Assembly: GCF_000337695.1 (NCBI RefSeq)
Contig: NZ_AOIA01000033.1
Span: forward strand, 1 to 58,724
Source of the DNA: Natronococcus jeotgali DSM 18795
GTDB taxonomy: Archaea; Halobacteriota; Halobacteria; Halobacteriales; Natrialbaceae
Length of the DNA stretch: 58,724 bases
Reading direction: 5' to 3'
Made by a program: the position numbers and the translations under genes. This document shows positions 1 to 7,516 of the stretch, piece by piece. Position 1 is the stretch's first letter, and each line of letters begins with the position of its first letter. The notes under the pieces were generated by a model. That model was not told the DNA's origin, did no database searches, and was given only the letters and a program-made list of their open reading frames with translations.

Positions 1-1
1 G

Positions 2-865
2 GACATCCGGTCGGCGAACACCGACGCCATCGCGGGCATTCCGAACGACGACTGGGACGTCCTCGAGGGCGAGGACGGCGTCCAACTCCACGGGGCGGAG
101 AGCCCCTCGTACATGTACATGGCGTTCAACTGCAACGACGGTGCCACGACCAACCCCGAGGTACGACGGGCCGTCGCTCACGCGTTCTCGATGGAGGAGT
201 TCATCCAGGAGAACGGGGAGAACGTGACCTCGCCGATGTACAGTCCCGTTCCGCCGGTCGTCAACGAAGTCTGGGGCTTCCCGGAGGAGGAGTACCAGGA
301 CCTCCTGCCGGAGTACGATCCGGACGAGGCCGAGTCGCTGCTGAACGAACACGCGCCCGACGGCTGGGAGCCGACGATCATCACGCCCGAGGGGATCCGA
401 GCCCAGCTCGCCGAGCGGATCGCGACCCGGCTCGACGAGATCGGCTACGGCGCCGACGTGCAGGTGCTGGACTTCGCGACGCTGGTCGACACCTACGTCA
501 CCGGCGAGGCCGACGACTACGAGATGTACCTACTCGGCTGGACCGGCGGCCCCGACCCCGACTTCTACCTCTACTCGCTGTTTCACGAGAGCCAGGCGGG
601 GGTCAACCAGGGGCACTTCTACGAGGGAAGCGACGGCTTCCACGAGGATATCCTCGCGGCCCGGCAGTCGGCCGACCAGGAGGAGCGGTACGAGCTCTAC
701 GAGCCGGTTATCCGGGAGATCGTCGAGGAGCTGCCCGCGTTACCCGCGTTCACGCAGGACAACACGATGGCCTCCCGGGACTACGTCCAAGACCTGCAGG
801 CGCACCCCGAGGTCACCAACAACCCGCGGGTGATCTCGGACTACGCGAACGTCTCGCTCGAGTAA
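2..865 (+). CDS. ABC transporter substrate-binding protein, family 5 (peptide/nickel type), C-terminal part
   Basis: The reading frame is already open at base 2, so the N-terminus, signal peptide and lipobox lie outside the window; about 287 residues are seen of a usual 550-620. The visible part has the SBP family 5 signature: a stretch around bases 119-180 reading MAFNCND then VRRAVAHAF, followed by an acidic lobe. Family members capture di- or oligopeptides, or sometimes nickel or sugars, outside the membrane and hand them to the permeases encoded immediately downstream. The permease and ATPase genes support a peptide-type importer; the true ligand cannot be read from this fragment. Confidence 0.9.
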   Translation, partial: DIRSANTDAIAGIPNDDWDVLEGEDGVQLHGAESPSYMYMAFNCNDGATTNPEVRRAVAHAFSMEEFIQENGENVTSPMYSPVPPVVNEVWGFPEEEYQDLLPEYDPDEAESLLNEHAPDGWEPTIITPEGIRAQLAERIATRLDEIGYGADVQVLDFATLVDTYVTGEADDYEMYLLGWTGGPDPDFYLYSLFHESQAGVNQGHFYEGSDGFHEDILAARQSADQEERYELYEPVIREIVEELPALPAFTQDNTMASRDYVQDLQAHPEVTNNPRVISDYANVSLE

Positions 866-886
866 CCGCGCCGGAACGAACGCCCG

Positions 887-902
887 CCGTTCACGCGAAC
901 GG
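887..902 (+). other. short hairpin between binding-protein and permease genes
   Basis: CCGTTC and GAACGG flank a 4-nt loop about 20 nt after the binding-protein stop codon. Such hairpins in importer operons can stabilise the binding-protein message relative to the permease message. That role is inferred only from position. Confidence 0.3.
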
Positions 903-992
903 GTGGGTGGACGGCGGAGGTGGAGAAAACGGCGGGAGACCGCCCGCGGGAACAGATGAAACGACCGACCGATACCAAACCGACCTAAGAGA

Positions 993-1994
993 ATGGGACT
1001 GCTTCGATACACCGGATACAGACTGCTGCAGGCGATTCCCGTACTGATCGGGATCTCGGTCATCACGTTCCTGCTCGCGAACCTCGGGCCGGGCGATCCC
1101 GTCAGTCTCATGCTGCACGGACAGGAACACGACCAGGAGCTGATCAGGGCGATCGAACAACGGTACGGGCTCGACAAACCCCTCCACGAGCGGTACGTCA
1201 CGTACATGAGCGGGCTGTTTCGGGGCGACCTCGGCCAGAGCATCCACCACAACCGACCGGTGGCCGACCTGATGCTCGACCGAATCGGGCCGACGCTGCT
1301 GTTGGTCCTCTCGGCGTACGCGTTCGCGCTGGTAACGGCGATTCCGCTCGGCGTGCTCGCGGCCAAGCGCCGGAACGAGCCGACAGACCACGTCTCGCGG
1401 CTCGTCGCGCTGTTCGGCGTCAGCACGCCCTCGTTCTGGATCGGGATCGTGCTGATCCTGATCTTCGCCGTCACGCTCGGGTGGTTCCCCTCGAGCGGGC
1501 TCATCTATCCGTGGCGACCTCCGAGCACCTACCGATCGATCGACGGCCACCTCGAGCTGTACTACGAGTCGTTCAGACACCTGCTGTTGCCGATGATCGC
1601 GCTGGGGACGCTCCAGATGGCGACGATCATGCGCGTGGAGCGAACGCAGATGATCGAGTCGCTGCAGGGCGAGTACGTCAAGCTCGCCCGCGCGTACGGC
1701 GTTTCCGAGCGAACGATCCTCCGGAAACACGCCTTTCAGGTCGCCCAGTTGCCGATCATCACCATCGTCGGGCTCAACCTCTCGACGGCGATCGGCGGCG
1801 CGGTCCTCATCGAGACGGTGTTCAACATCAACGGCATGGGGCGGCTGTTCATCAACGCGATCTCGCAGAACGACTACCAGCTCGTGATGGGGATCACGAT
1901 GATGCTCGGGACGCTGTTCGTCGTCGGCGTCATCATCACCGACATCTCCTACGCGTACATCGATCCCCGCGTCACCTACGGGGAGACGGACTAA
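993..1994 (+). CDS. ABC transporter permease, DppB/OppB type
   Basis: This 333-residue protein has the length and layout of DppB-type permeases. A first membrane helix near residues 9-30 (LLQAIPVLIGISVITFLLA) is followed by the family's GPGDP motif, an extracellular loop, then the core helices. The EAA coupling motif is seen around residues 226-240 (EYVKLARAYGVSERTILRKHAF). It forms half of the membrane channel and pairs with the DppC-type protein encoded 2 nt downstream. It lies 127 nt after the binding-protein gene on the same strand, so the five genes probably form one operon. Substrate specificity is not readable from the permease. Confidence 0.93.
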   Translation: MGLLRYTGYRLLQAIPVLIGISVITFLLANLGPGDPVSLMLHGQEHDQELIRAIEQRYGLDKPLHERYVTYMSGLFRGDLGQSIHHNRPVADLMLDRIGPTLLLVLSAYAFALVTAIPLGVLAAKRRNEPTDHVSRLVALFGVSTPSFWIGIVLILIFAVTLGWFPSSGLIYPWRPPSTYRSIDGHLELYYESFRHLLLPMIALGTLQMATIMRVERTQMIESLQGEYVKLARAYGVSERTILRKHAFQVAQLPIITIVGLNLSTAIGGAVLIETVFNINGMGRLFINAISQNDYQLVMGITMMLGTLFVVGVIITDISYAYIDPRVTYGETD

Positions 1995-1996
1995 CT

Positions 1997-2989
1997 ATGG
2001 CAGTAGGCGAATCACAACTCGAGAGCGGAACCGAATCGGACGAGGGGGTCGAAGCCCGCGTCGGCTGGCGCTACACCCTCGCGAGGATCGCGGACGACAC
2101 GACCGCCCGCTGGGGGCTGTACATCGTCGCGGTCGTGCTGCTGGTCGCGCTGTACGCGTTCGTCGACAGCAACCTCTCCCGGCTGACCCTCGGAGCCGTC
2201 TCCGACTACACGTTCGCGAACGCGATTCCGATCTTCGATCACCCGACTCGCATTCCGGATCCCGGCGAGGGACGGGCGAACGTTCCCCCCGCGTTCCACC
2301 CCGAGGGAACGCTCGAGTACCCGCTGGGGACCGACAGGAACGGCCGCGACTACTTCACCAGGATCGTCTACGGCACGCAGGTGTCGGTGATGGTCGGGTT
2401 GATCTCGACGGTTCTCGGACTCGTCGGCGGCACGATCATCGGCGCCGTCGCCGGCTACTACGGCGGCGCGATCGACGACGTGTTGATGCGGGCCATCGAG
2501 ACGCTGTACTCGATCCCGCCGCTGATCCTCGTGATCGTGTTCACCGTCTTCGTCGGCGGCGCGAACATCTGGTACGCGGTGTTGGGCGTCGGGCTCGCGT
2601 TCGTCCCGGTGTTCGCCCGGATCATCCGGAGCCAGGTGCTGAGCGTCCGCGAGATGGACTACATCGAAGCCGCGCGCGCGGCGGGCGTCAGGGACCGCCA
2701 CATCATCCTGCGACACGTCGTCCCGAACAGCTTCGCCCCGGTGCTGGTCTACGCGACGCTACAGATCGGCGTGACGATTCTCATCGTGGCCGGACTGTCC
2801 TTCCTCGGCTACGGCGCACAGCCGCCGACCCCGGACTGGGGCCAGATGCTCAACACCTCACACGGCTACATGCACTCGAACATCTGGCTCTCGATCTGGC
2901 CGGGGCTGGCGATCGTAATCACAATTATGGGCTTTAACCTGTTCGGCGACGGCCTGCAGGACGCCCTCGACCCGCGGATCGACGACTGA
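1997..2989 (+). CDS. ABC transporter permease, DppC/OppC type
   Basis: A 330-residue permease, second half of the importer channel. The frame stays open further upstream, but the ATG at 1997 starts 2 nt after the preceding stop and gives the usual family length, so it was chosen. After an acidic cytoplasmic N-terminus there is a membrane helix (about residues 39-55), the DppC-type LGTDRNGRDYFTRIVYG motif near residue 110, then core helices. The coupling motif IEAARAAGVRDRHIILRH lies near residues 222-240. It is followed 2 nt later by the first ATPase gene. Confidence 0.93.
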   Translation: MAVGESQLESGTESDEGVEARVGWRYTLARIADDTTARWGLYIVAVVLLVALYAFVDSNLSRLTLGAVSDYTFANAIPIFDHPTRIPDPGEGRANVPPAFHPEGTLEYPLGTDRNGRDYFTRIVYGTQVSVMVGLISTVLGLVGGTIIGAVAGYYGGAIDDVLMRAIETLYSIPPLILVIVFTVFVGGANIWYAVLGVGLAFVPVFARIIRSQVLSVREMDYIEAARAAGVRDRHIILRHVVPNSFAPVLVYATLQIGVTILIVAGLSFLGYGAQPPTPDWGQMLNTSHGYMHSNIWLSIWPGLAIVITIMGFNLFGDGLQDALDPRIDD

Positions 2990-2991
2990 CA

Positions 2992-4107
2992 ATGAGTTCC
3001 GAACCACTCCTTCGCGTCGAAAACCTCAAGACGCAGTTTTTCACGGACGCTGGCACAGTGCGCGCAGTAGACGGCATCTCTTTCGAGGTCTACGAGGGCG
3101 AGATCGTCGGCCTCGTCGGCGAGAGCGGCGCCGGGAAAAGCGTCGCCTCGATGAGCCTGTTGCGACTCGTCGAACGCCCCGGCGAGATCGTCGGCGGCGA
3201 GGTCACCTACAAGGGCGAAACCGTCTTCGGCCTCGAGGAGGGCCCCGACGGCGAGCTCCGGGAGCGCGAGGAGATGCTCTCGAACGAGGCGGTCCGCGAG
3301 CGCATTCGGGGCAACGAGATCGCCGTCATCTTCCAGGACCCGATGGAGTCGCTCAACCCCGTCTTCACGGTCGGCGGCCAGCTCCGGGAGGTCATCGAGC
3401 TCAATCGCGGCCTCTCGAAGGAGGCGGCCCGGGCGGAAGCGATCGAGATGCTCCGCGAGGTCGGTATCCCCGACCCCGAGGAGCGGTACGAGGAGTATCC
3501 CCACCAGTTCTCGGGCGGAATGCGCCAGCGCGTGCTCATCGCGATGGCGCTGGCCTGCGAGCCGAGTTTGATCGTCGCGGACGAGCCGACGACGGCGCTG
3601 GACGTCACCGTCGAGGGCCAGATCATCGACCTCGTCGACGAGCTCCAGGCGAAGTACGACACGAGTTTCATCTGGGTCACTCACGACATGGGCGTCGTCG
3701 CGGAAATCTGCGATCGGGTGAACGTGATGTACCTCGGCGAGATCGTCGAGCAGGCGCCCGTCGACGAGCTGTTTCACGATACCAAACACCCCTACACGCG
3801 AGCGCTGCTGAACTCGATGCCCCGGCCGGATCGGACCGTCGCGGAACTCGAGCCCATCGAGGGCGTGATGCCCGAGGCGATCTCGCCGCCCTCGGGCTGT
3901 CGGTTCCACCCGCGGTGTCCGGACGCCAGGGAGGTCTGTCGGCGGGTCCACCCCGAGCCCGAGGAGGTCGCCCGGGCCGACAGCCACCCGCACAACGCGG
4001 CCTGTCTCAAACACGACGCCTTCGACGTCGGCTACGACGGGAGCGCCCCGCTCGAGGGCGATCCCCGGACGACCGCGGGCGGGTCCGGAGGTGAGGGCGG
4101 TGAGTAG
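2992..4107 (+). CDS. ABC transporter ATP-binding protein, DppD/OppD type
   Basis: A 371-residue nucleotide-binding subunit that powers the importer from the cytoplasmic face. Walker A is GESGAGKS (residues 43-50), and the signature sequence FSGGMRQRV and Walker B (LIVADEP) are both intact. The C-terminal oligopeptide-transporter domain has four cysteines at about residues 303, 309, 316 and 338 in the usual GCRFHPRCP context. My recollection is that the equivalent cysteines hold an iron-sulfur cluster in a mycobacterial Opp structure; this has not been tested here. The gene overlaps the start of the next ATPase gene by 17 nt if that gene starts at GTG 4091. Confidence 0.93.
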   Translation: MSSEPLLRVENLKTQFFTDAGTVRAVDGISFEVYEGEIVGLVGESGAGKSVASMSLLRLVERPGEIVGGEVTYKGETVFGLEEGPDGELREREEMLSNEAVRERIRGNEIAVIFQDPMESLNPVFTVGGQLREVIELNRGLSKEAARAEAIEMLREVGIPDPEERYEEYPHQFSGGMRQRVLIAMALACEPSLIVADEPTTALDVTVEGQIIDLVDELQAKYDTSFIWVTHDMGVVAEICDRVNVMYLGEIVEQAPVDELFHDTKHPYTRALLNSMPRPDRTVAELEPIEGVMPEAISPPSGCRFHPRCPDAREVCRRVHPEPEEVARADSHPHNAACLKHDAFDVGYDGSAPLEGDPRTTAGGSGGEGGE

Positions 4108-5428
4108 TCAGCTGGGGTCGGAGATGGCCGGCGAGGACGTCGCCCACGGCGAACCGCTGCTCGAGGTCGAGGGGTTGAAGAAGTACTTCGGTCAGGACTC
4201 GGGCCTGCTGGGCGGGATCTCGTTCGAGCCCGGTCGATTCCCGCCGATCAGCCTCGACGAACAGCAGGTCAAGGCCGTCGACGACGTGAGCTTCGAGATC
4301 CGGCGGGGCGAGACGCTCGGGCTCGTCGGCGAGTCCGGCTGCGGAAAGAGCACGCTCGGACGGACGCTGCTTCGCCTGCTCGAGCCGACGGCGGGGACCA
4401 TCTCCTTCAAGGGTGACGATCTCGCGGCGCTTTCCGGCGAGGAGCTGCGCCGGAAGCGCGCGGAGATCCAGATGATCTTCCAGGACCCCCAGTCCTCGCT
4501 CGATCCGCGGATGAAGGTCGGTCGGATCATCGAGGAGCCGATGCGCGCCCACGGGATGCTGGACGACGAGGGTCGGGAGGCCCGCGCTAAGGACCTGCTC
4601 GAGAAGGTCGGGCTCGACCCGCACCACTACAATCGCCACCCGCACGCGTTCTCCGGCGGCCAGCGCCAGCGGGTGAACCTGGCGCGCGCGCTGTCGGTCA
4701 ACCCCGATTTCATCGTCTGCGACGAGCCCGTCTCGGCGCTGGACGTCTCGATCCAGGCGCAGGTGCTGAACACGATGGAGCGGCTCCAGGAGGAGTTCGG
4801 CCTGACCTACCTGTTCATCGCCCACGACCTCTCGGTGATCCGTCACATCTCCGATCGGGTCGCGGTGATGTACCTGGGCAACGTCGTCGAACTCGCCGAC
4901 AAGGAGGAACTGTTCGAGAACCCGCAACACCCCTACACGAGGGCGCTACTGGACTCGATTCCCGTCCCCGATCCCCGCCGGCGGGGCGCTCGCGGCGCCC
5001 TCGAGGGGGAGGTTCCCAGTCCGGTCGATCCCCCGTCGGGCTGCCGGTTTCGCACCCGGTGTCCGCGCCTGATCGCCCCCGAGGGGTACGACTGGACCGA
5101 CGAGGAGTGGGCTCACACCCGGTCGTTCCTGCGCGCAGTCAAGCGGCGGACGTTCGAGTCGGCGTCGGCCGCGGAACTCCGTCGGGAGTTCTTCGGCGGG
5201 GACCTCCCCGACGGGGAGGCCGGCGAGATCGTCGCGGAGGCGATCGCCCTCGTCGCGACCGATGCCGACGCGGGGACCGAGGGCCGCGGCGACTGGACGG
5301 ACGCGCGCGAACTGTTGCTCGAGAAGTTCGCCCGCGAGAGCGTCTGTGCGACCGAGCGTCCCGCGTACGACGTCGAGACCGAGCACGGGACCGACAGTCA
5401 CTTCGCGGCCTGTCACCTCCACCGCTGA
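4091..5428 (+). CDS. ABC transporter ATP-binding protein, DppF/OppF type, with C-terminal insertion
   Basis: Second ATPase of the importer, 445 residues from GTG 4091. GTG 4100 and ATG 4124 are alternative starts, and the last would avoid the overlap. Walker A GESGCGKS is at residues 80-87, with the signature FSGGQRQRV and Walker B (FIVCDEP) intact. About 25 extra residues sit before the Walker A strand. The C-terminal cysteine motif is split: cysteines 318 and 324 are separated from cysteines 419 and 441 by about 94 residues, where the partner DppD has six. The insertion is acidic and helix-prone. This is the last clear gene of the importer operon. Confidence 0.92.
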   Translation: MRAVSSQLGSEMAGEDVAHGEPLLEVEGLKKYFGQDSGLLGGISFEPGRFPPISLDEQQVKAVDDVSFEIRRGETLGLVGESGCGKSTLGRTLLRLLEPTAGTISFKGDDLAALSGEELRRKRAEIQMIFQDPQSSLDPRMKVGRIIEEPMRAHGMLDDEGREARAKDLLEKVGLDPHHYNRHPHAFSGGQRQRVNLARALSVNPDFIVCDEPVSALDVSIQAQVLNTMERLQEEFGLTYLFIAHDLSVIRHISDRVAVMYLGNVVELADKEELFENPQHPYTRALLDSIPVPDPRRRGARGALEGEVPSPVDPPSGCRFRTRCPRLIAPEGYDWTDEEWAHTRSFLRAVKRRTFESASAAELRREFFGGDLPDGEAGEIVAEAIALVATDADAGTEGRGDWTDARELLLEKFARESVCATERPAYDVETEHGTDSHFAACHLHR

Positions 5429-5542
5429 CCGCCGTCGCGAGGGGCCTGTTCTCGTCGCTCACCTCGGCCGTCGCGAGTCCGACCGTCGGGGACGATCGAA
5501 CGCGTCGTGAGGGTGTGCGACGCCTCCCGTGAGAAGTAGTAT

Positions 5543-5558
5543 CCAACACTATCGTTGG
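5543..5558 (+). promoter_or_regulatory. inverted repeat upstream of a TATA box
   Basis: CCAAC and GTTGG flank a 6-nt spacer and end 4 nt before the TATAAA at 5562. A regulator bound here would touch the BRE/TATA region. No known binding motif is recognised. Confidence 0.4.
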
Positions 5559-5561
5559 TGG

Positions 5562-5567
5562 TATAAA
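5562..5567 (+). promoter_or_regulatory. TATA box of small ORF
   Basis: A perfect TATAAA, 35-40 nt before the ATG at 5602. Archaeal spacing would put the transcript start near 5590, leaving a leader of about 10 nt. Confidence 0.6.
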
Positions 5568-5601
5568 GTCTTAAGCGGTCGGCCTCATTATTAACTCGTG
5601 A

Positions 5602-5748
5602 ATGAGTAAGATTATGTCCATCCTGACGACGACCGCCGGATTCGGCGCGAAGGCGCGGCGAGCGATCGATAACTCCCCGGAGTTTTCGGGAGTACAGACC
5701 AGCGACGACGGACGGCCGGAAACGCGGCTGCCGGTCGGCGGACTCTAG
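5602..5748 (+). CDS. putative 48-residue small protein
   Basis: ATG to TAG encodes 48 residues, starting MSKIMSILTTTAGFGAKARR and ending LPVGGL. It is the only convincing gene in the 5429-5781 spacer. Support comes from a perfect TATA box at the right distance, a palindrome just upstream, and an isolated position between the importer operon and a convergent gene. The N-terminal half could form a short amphipathic helix with basic residues; the C-terminal half is polar. I do not recognise the family, and no function can be assigned. Confidence 0.5.
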   Translation: MSKIMSILTTTAGFGAKARRAIDNSPEFSGVQTSDDGRPETRLPVGGL

Positions 5749-5781
5749 AAGAGCGCGACGCTCGAAGCGGCGTTCCGCCGG

Positions 5782-6276
5782 CTATCGGATCGCGATCGTG
5801 GTGGTATCGCTCGGCGCGAACGCGCTCTCGCGCGCGGCGACGAAGACGCGAATCTCGTACTCGCCGGGATCGGGGACGACCGACTCGCGGTAGCCGTTTC
5901 CGCGGCGCAGTTCGAATCGGCCGCTCCAGGTGAACGTCGTTCGCTTGCGCTCGCCGCCGCCGAAGGAGAAGGAACTCGGGCACCTGCGGGTGTAGCGGTT
6001 CTCGTCGCTGCCCTCGAGGCGTCCGTCGACGGTCCACCCCCAGCGACGACGCTCGGGGGTGAGGATCTCGATCGGAACGGGGAGCGGGTTCTCGAACTCG
6101 ACGGCGATCTCGACGGGGTCGTCGCGGTCGTACACGCGGCGGTCGGTATCGACGGAAACGCGAAGCAGCCGTCGGGCGAGCGCCGTCGGAACTAGCGCGG
6201 CGAGGAGGGTCGCGGTCGTGTACCGGGAGTCGTCGGATCGATCGGTTCGATCGATTCGGGGGCGCGGTCCAGCCAT
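5782..6276 (-). CDS. haloarchaeal conserved hypothetical protein, Ig-like/BsuPI-like
   Basis: A 164-residue protein. After a basic N-terminus there is a weak hydrophobic stretch (about residues 22-34), then a beta-rich domain. Its phrases VYDRDDPVEIAVEFENPLPVPIEI and a C-terminal PDPGEYEIRVFV recall intracellular proteinase inhibitor (BsuPI-type) or Ig-like domains. It resembles a haloarchaeal DUF family (DUF7974 as I recall). No catalytic residues are evident. The gene is alone on the minus strand, convergent with the small ORF and 45 nt from the next minus-strand gene. Function unknown. Confidence 0.65.
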   Translation of the reverse strand: MAGPRPRIDRTDRSDDSRYTTATLLAALVPTALARRLLRVSVDTDRRVYDRDDPVEIAVEFENPLPVPIEILTPERRRWGWTVDGRLEGSDENRYTRRCPSSFSFGGGERKRTTFTWSGRFELRRGNGYRESVVPDPGEYEIRVFVAARESAFAPSDTTTIAIR

Positions 6277-6321
6277 CTACCGAGAACTAGCAGCCGGAAG
6301 GGAAAGTACTGTACGGGGCCG

Positions 6322-6480
6322 CTACCGCATCGACGGGAGCGTCGGCGCTTCGTCGGCTCGCATCGAGAGCCACGCCCCGTCCACCGAGATATCCGCGATG
6401 ATATACCGGTCGGCCGACTCGGTCGGATCGATCGATCCGACGACCGTCCCGTCGGCCCCGACCGTGACATCAGATGGCAT
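6322..6480 (-). CDS. small haloarchaeal protein, DUF7556-like
   Basis: A 52-residue protein beginning MPSDVTVGADGTVVGSID and containing RYIIADISVDGAWLSM. It looks like two or three beta strands with a conserved DGAWLSM motif, and matches my memory of the haloarchaeal DUF7556 family. A TATA-like element (minus-strand TTATAT, 6507-6512) lies about 27 nt before the ATG, so the message should be almost leaderless. It is divergent from the CBS-domain gene. Function unknown. Confidence 0.7.
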   Translation of the reverse strand: MPSDVTVGADGTVVGSIDPTESADRYIIADISVDGAWLSMRADEAPTLPSMR

Positions 6481-6506
6481 CGTACGTGAATGTGAATGCC
6501 TCTCAC

Positions 6507-6512
6507 ATATAA
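6507..6512 (-). promoter_or_regulatory. TATA-like element of the DUF7556 gene
   Basis: Plus-strand ATATAA (minus-strand TTATAT) centred about 29 nt upstream of the start at 6480, the spacing expected for a near-leaderless archaeal transcript. Confidence 0.5.
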
Positions 6513-6579
6513 GCGCGTCGGATCGACGCGTTCGCGCTTCCGGACGGCGGGGTCGTCCGTTCGCAGTTGAAACACTGGG

Positions 6580-6586
6580 TTTATAC
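6580..6586 (+). promoter_or_regulatory. TATA-like element of the CBS-domain/glyS operon
   Basis: TTTATAC lies 25-31 nt before the ATG at 6611 and supports that start and a near-leaderless transcript reading into glyS. Confidence 0.5.
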
Positions 6587-6610
6587 TCATTTTCACCGTA
6601 CCGGGTGTAC

Positions 6611-7516
6611 ATGAACGTAGCCGACGCGATGACGCCGCGGGAAGACGTAGTGACCGTGGAGTTGCCCGGCACTCGAGAGGACGTCCTCGAGTACCTGCAG
6701 GAACAGTCGTTCTCGTCAGTTCCAGTCGTCGCGACGGAGGACGACGGCGTGGCGTACCGCGGGCTGGTCTCGCGGGACGTCCTGATCGAACAGCCCGACG
6801 AGGACCAGCTCGTCATGCTGATGGACGACGTTCCGACGACGACCGCCGGCGCCTCCCTCGAGGAGGTCGCCCGGCTGATGGTCGAGGAGGGCGAGCGCCG
6901 GATCCCGGTCGTTAATAGCGCGGAACAGAGTTCCGCTGACCGTTCGGGCGGCGATGAGCCGCCCGAAGACGGAACGTTCGAGGGGATCGTCACGGTGACC
7001 GACGTCGTTCACGCGATCGCCTCGGGCGATCAGGAAACCGACGACGCCGTCGAAAGCCACTCGAGCGGGGACGTCAACACGACCTACGAGGGCGCCCCGC
7101 TGCCCGTCGCAGAGCGCGAGCTGTACTACGCGAACGTCCCCTACACAGTCGCGTTAGACGACGACGGGCGAATGAGCGGTATGCTGACCGAGGTCGACAT
7201 CATCGACGTCGCCCGCATCGTCGAGGGTGAGGAGGAGACCGGGGACAACTTCCCCGATCAGGATTCGGAGTGGTCCTGGGAGGGGATCAAGGGCGTCGGG
7301 AGTCGCTACCTCCCGACGCGGGACATCGAGCTCCCGACCGGTCCCGTCCGGGAGTTCATGAGCGAGGACGTCGTGACGGTCTCGGGCCAGACTTCGGTGC
7401 AGGAGGCCGCCCAGCGGATGATCAACAACGACGTCGAACAGCTCCCGATGGTTACGGGCGAACGGCTCGTCGGCGTCGTCCGCGACGTCGATCTCCTGGA
7501 GGCACTCGATGAGTGA
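6611..7516 (+). CDS. four-CBS-domain protein
   Basis: A 301-residue protein made of two CBS pairs: approximately residues 5-60, 70-138, 155-205 and 245-298. The hallmarks are MTPREDVVTV near the start and FMSEDVVTVSG opening the last domain. CBS pairs bind adenosine nucleotides, or S-adenosylmethionine in some archaeal proteins, and act as energy or ligand sensors. There is no attached catalytic or membrane domain. The stop overlaps the glyS start by 8 nt, so translation is probably coupled, hinting at a role near tRNA charging; that link is inferred from position. A GTG at 6605 is an alternative start. Confidence 0.88.
   Translation: MNVADAMTPREDVVTVELPGTREDVLEYLQEQSFSSVPVVATEDDGVAYRGLVSRDVLIEQPDEDQLVMLMDDVPTTTAGASLEEVARLMVEEGERRIPVVNSAEQSSADRSGGDEPPEDGTFEGIVTVTDVVHAIASGDQETDDAVESHSSGDVNTTYEGAPLPVAERELYYANVPYTVALDDDGRMSGMLTEVDIIDVARIVEGEEETGDNFPDQDSEWSWEGIKGVGSRYLPTRDIELPTGPVREFMSEDVVTVSGQTSVQEAAQRMINNDVEQLPMVTGERLVGVVRDVDLLEALDE

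Noticed and set aside
1481-1996. In-frame upstream extension of the second permease
   Set aside because: It overlaps the first permease in another frame and is histidine/arginine-rich without membrane segments; ATG 1997 gives the normal start.
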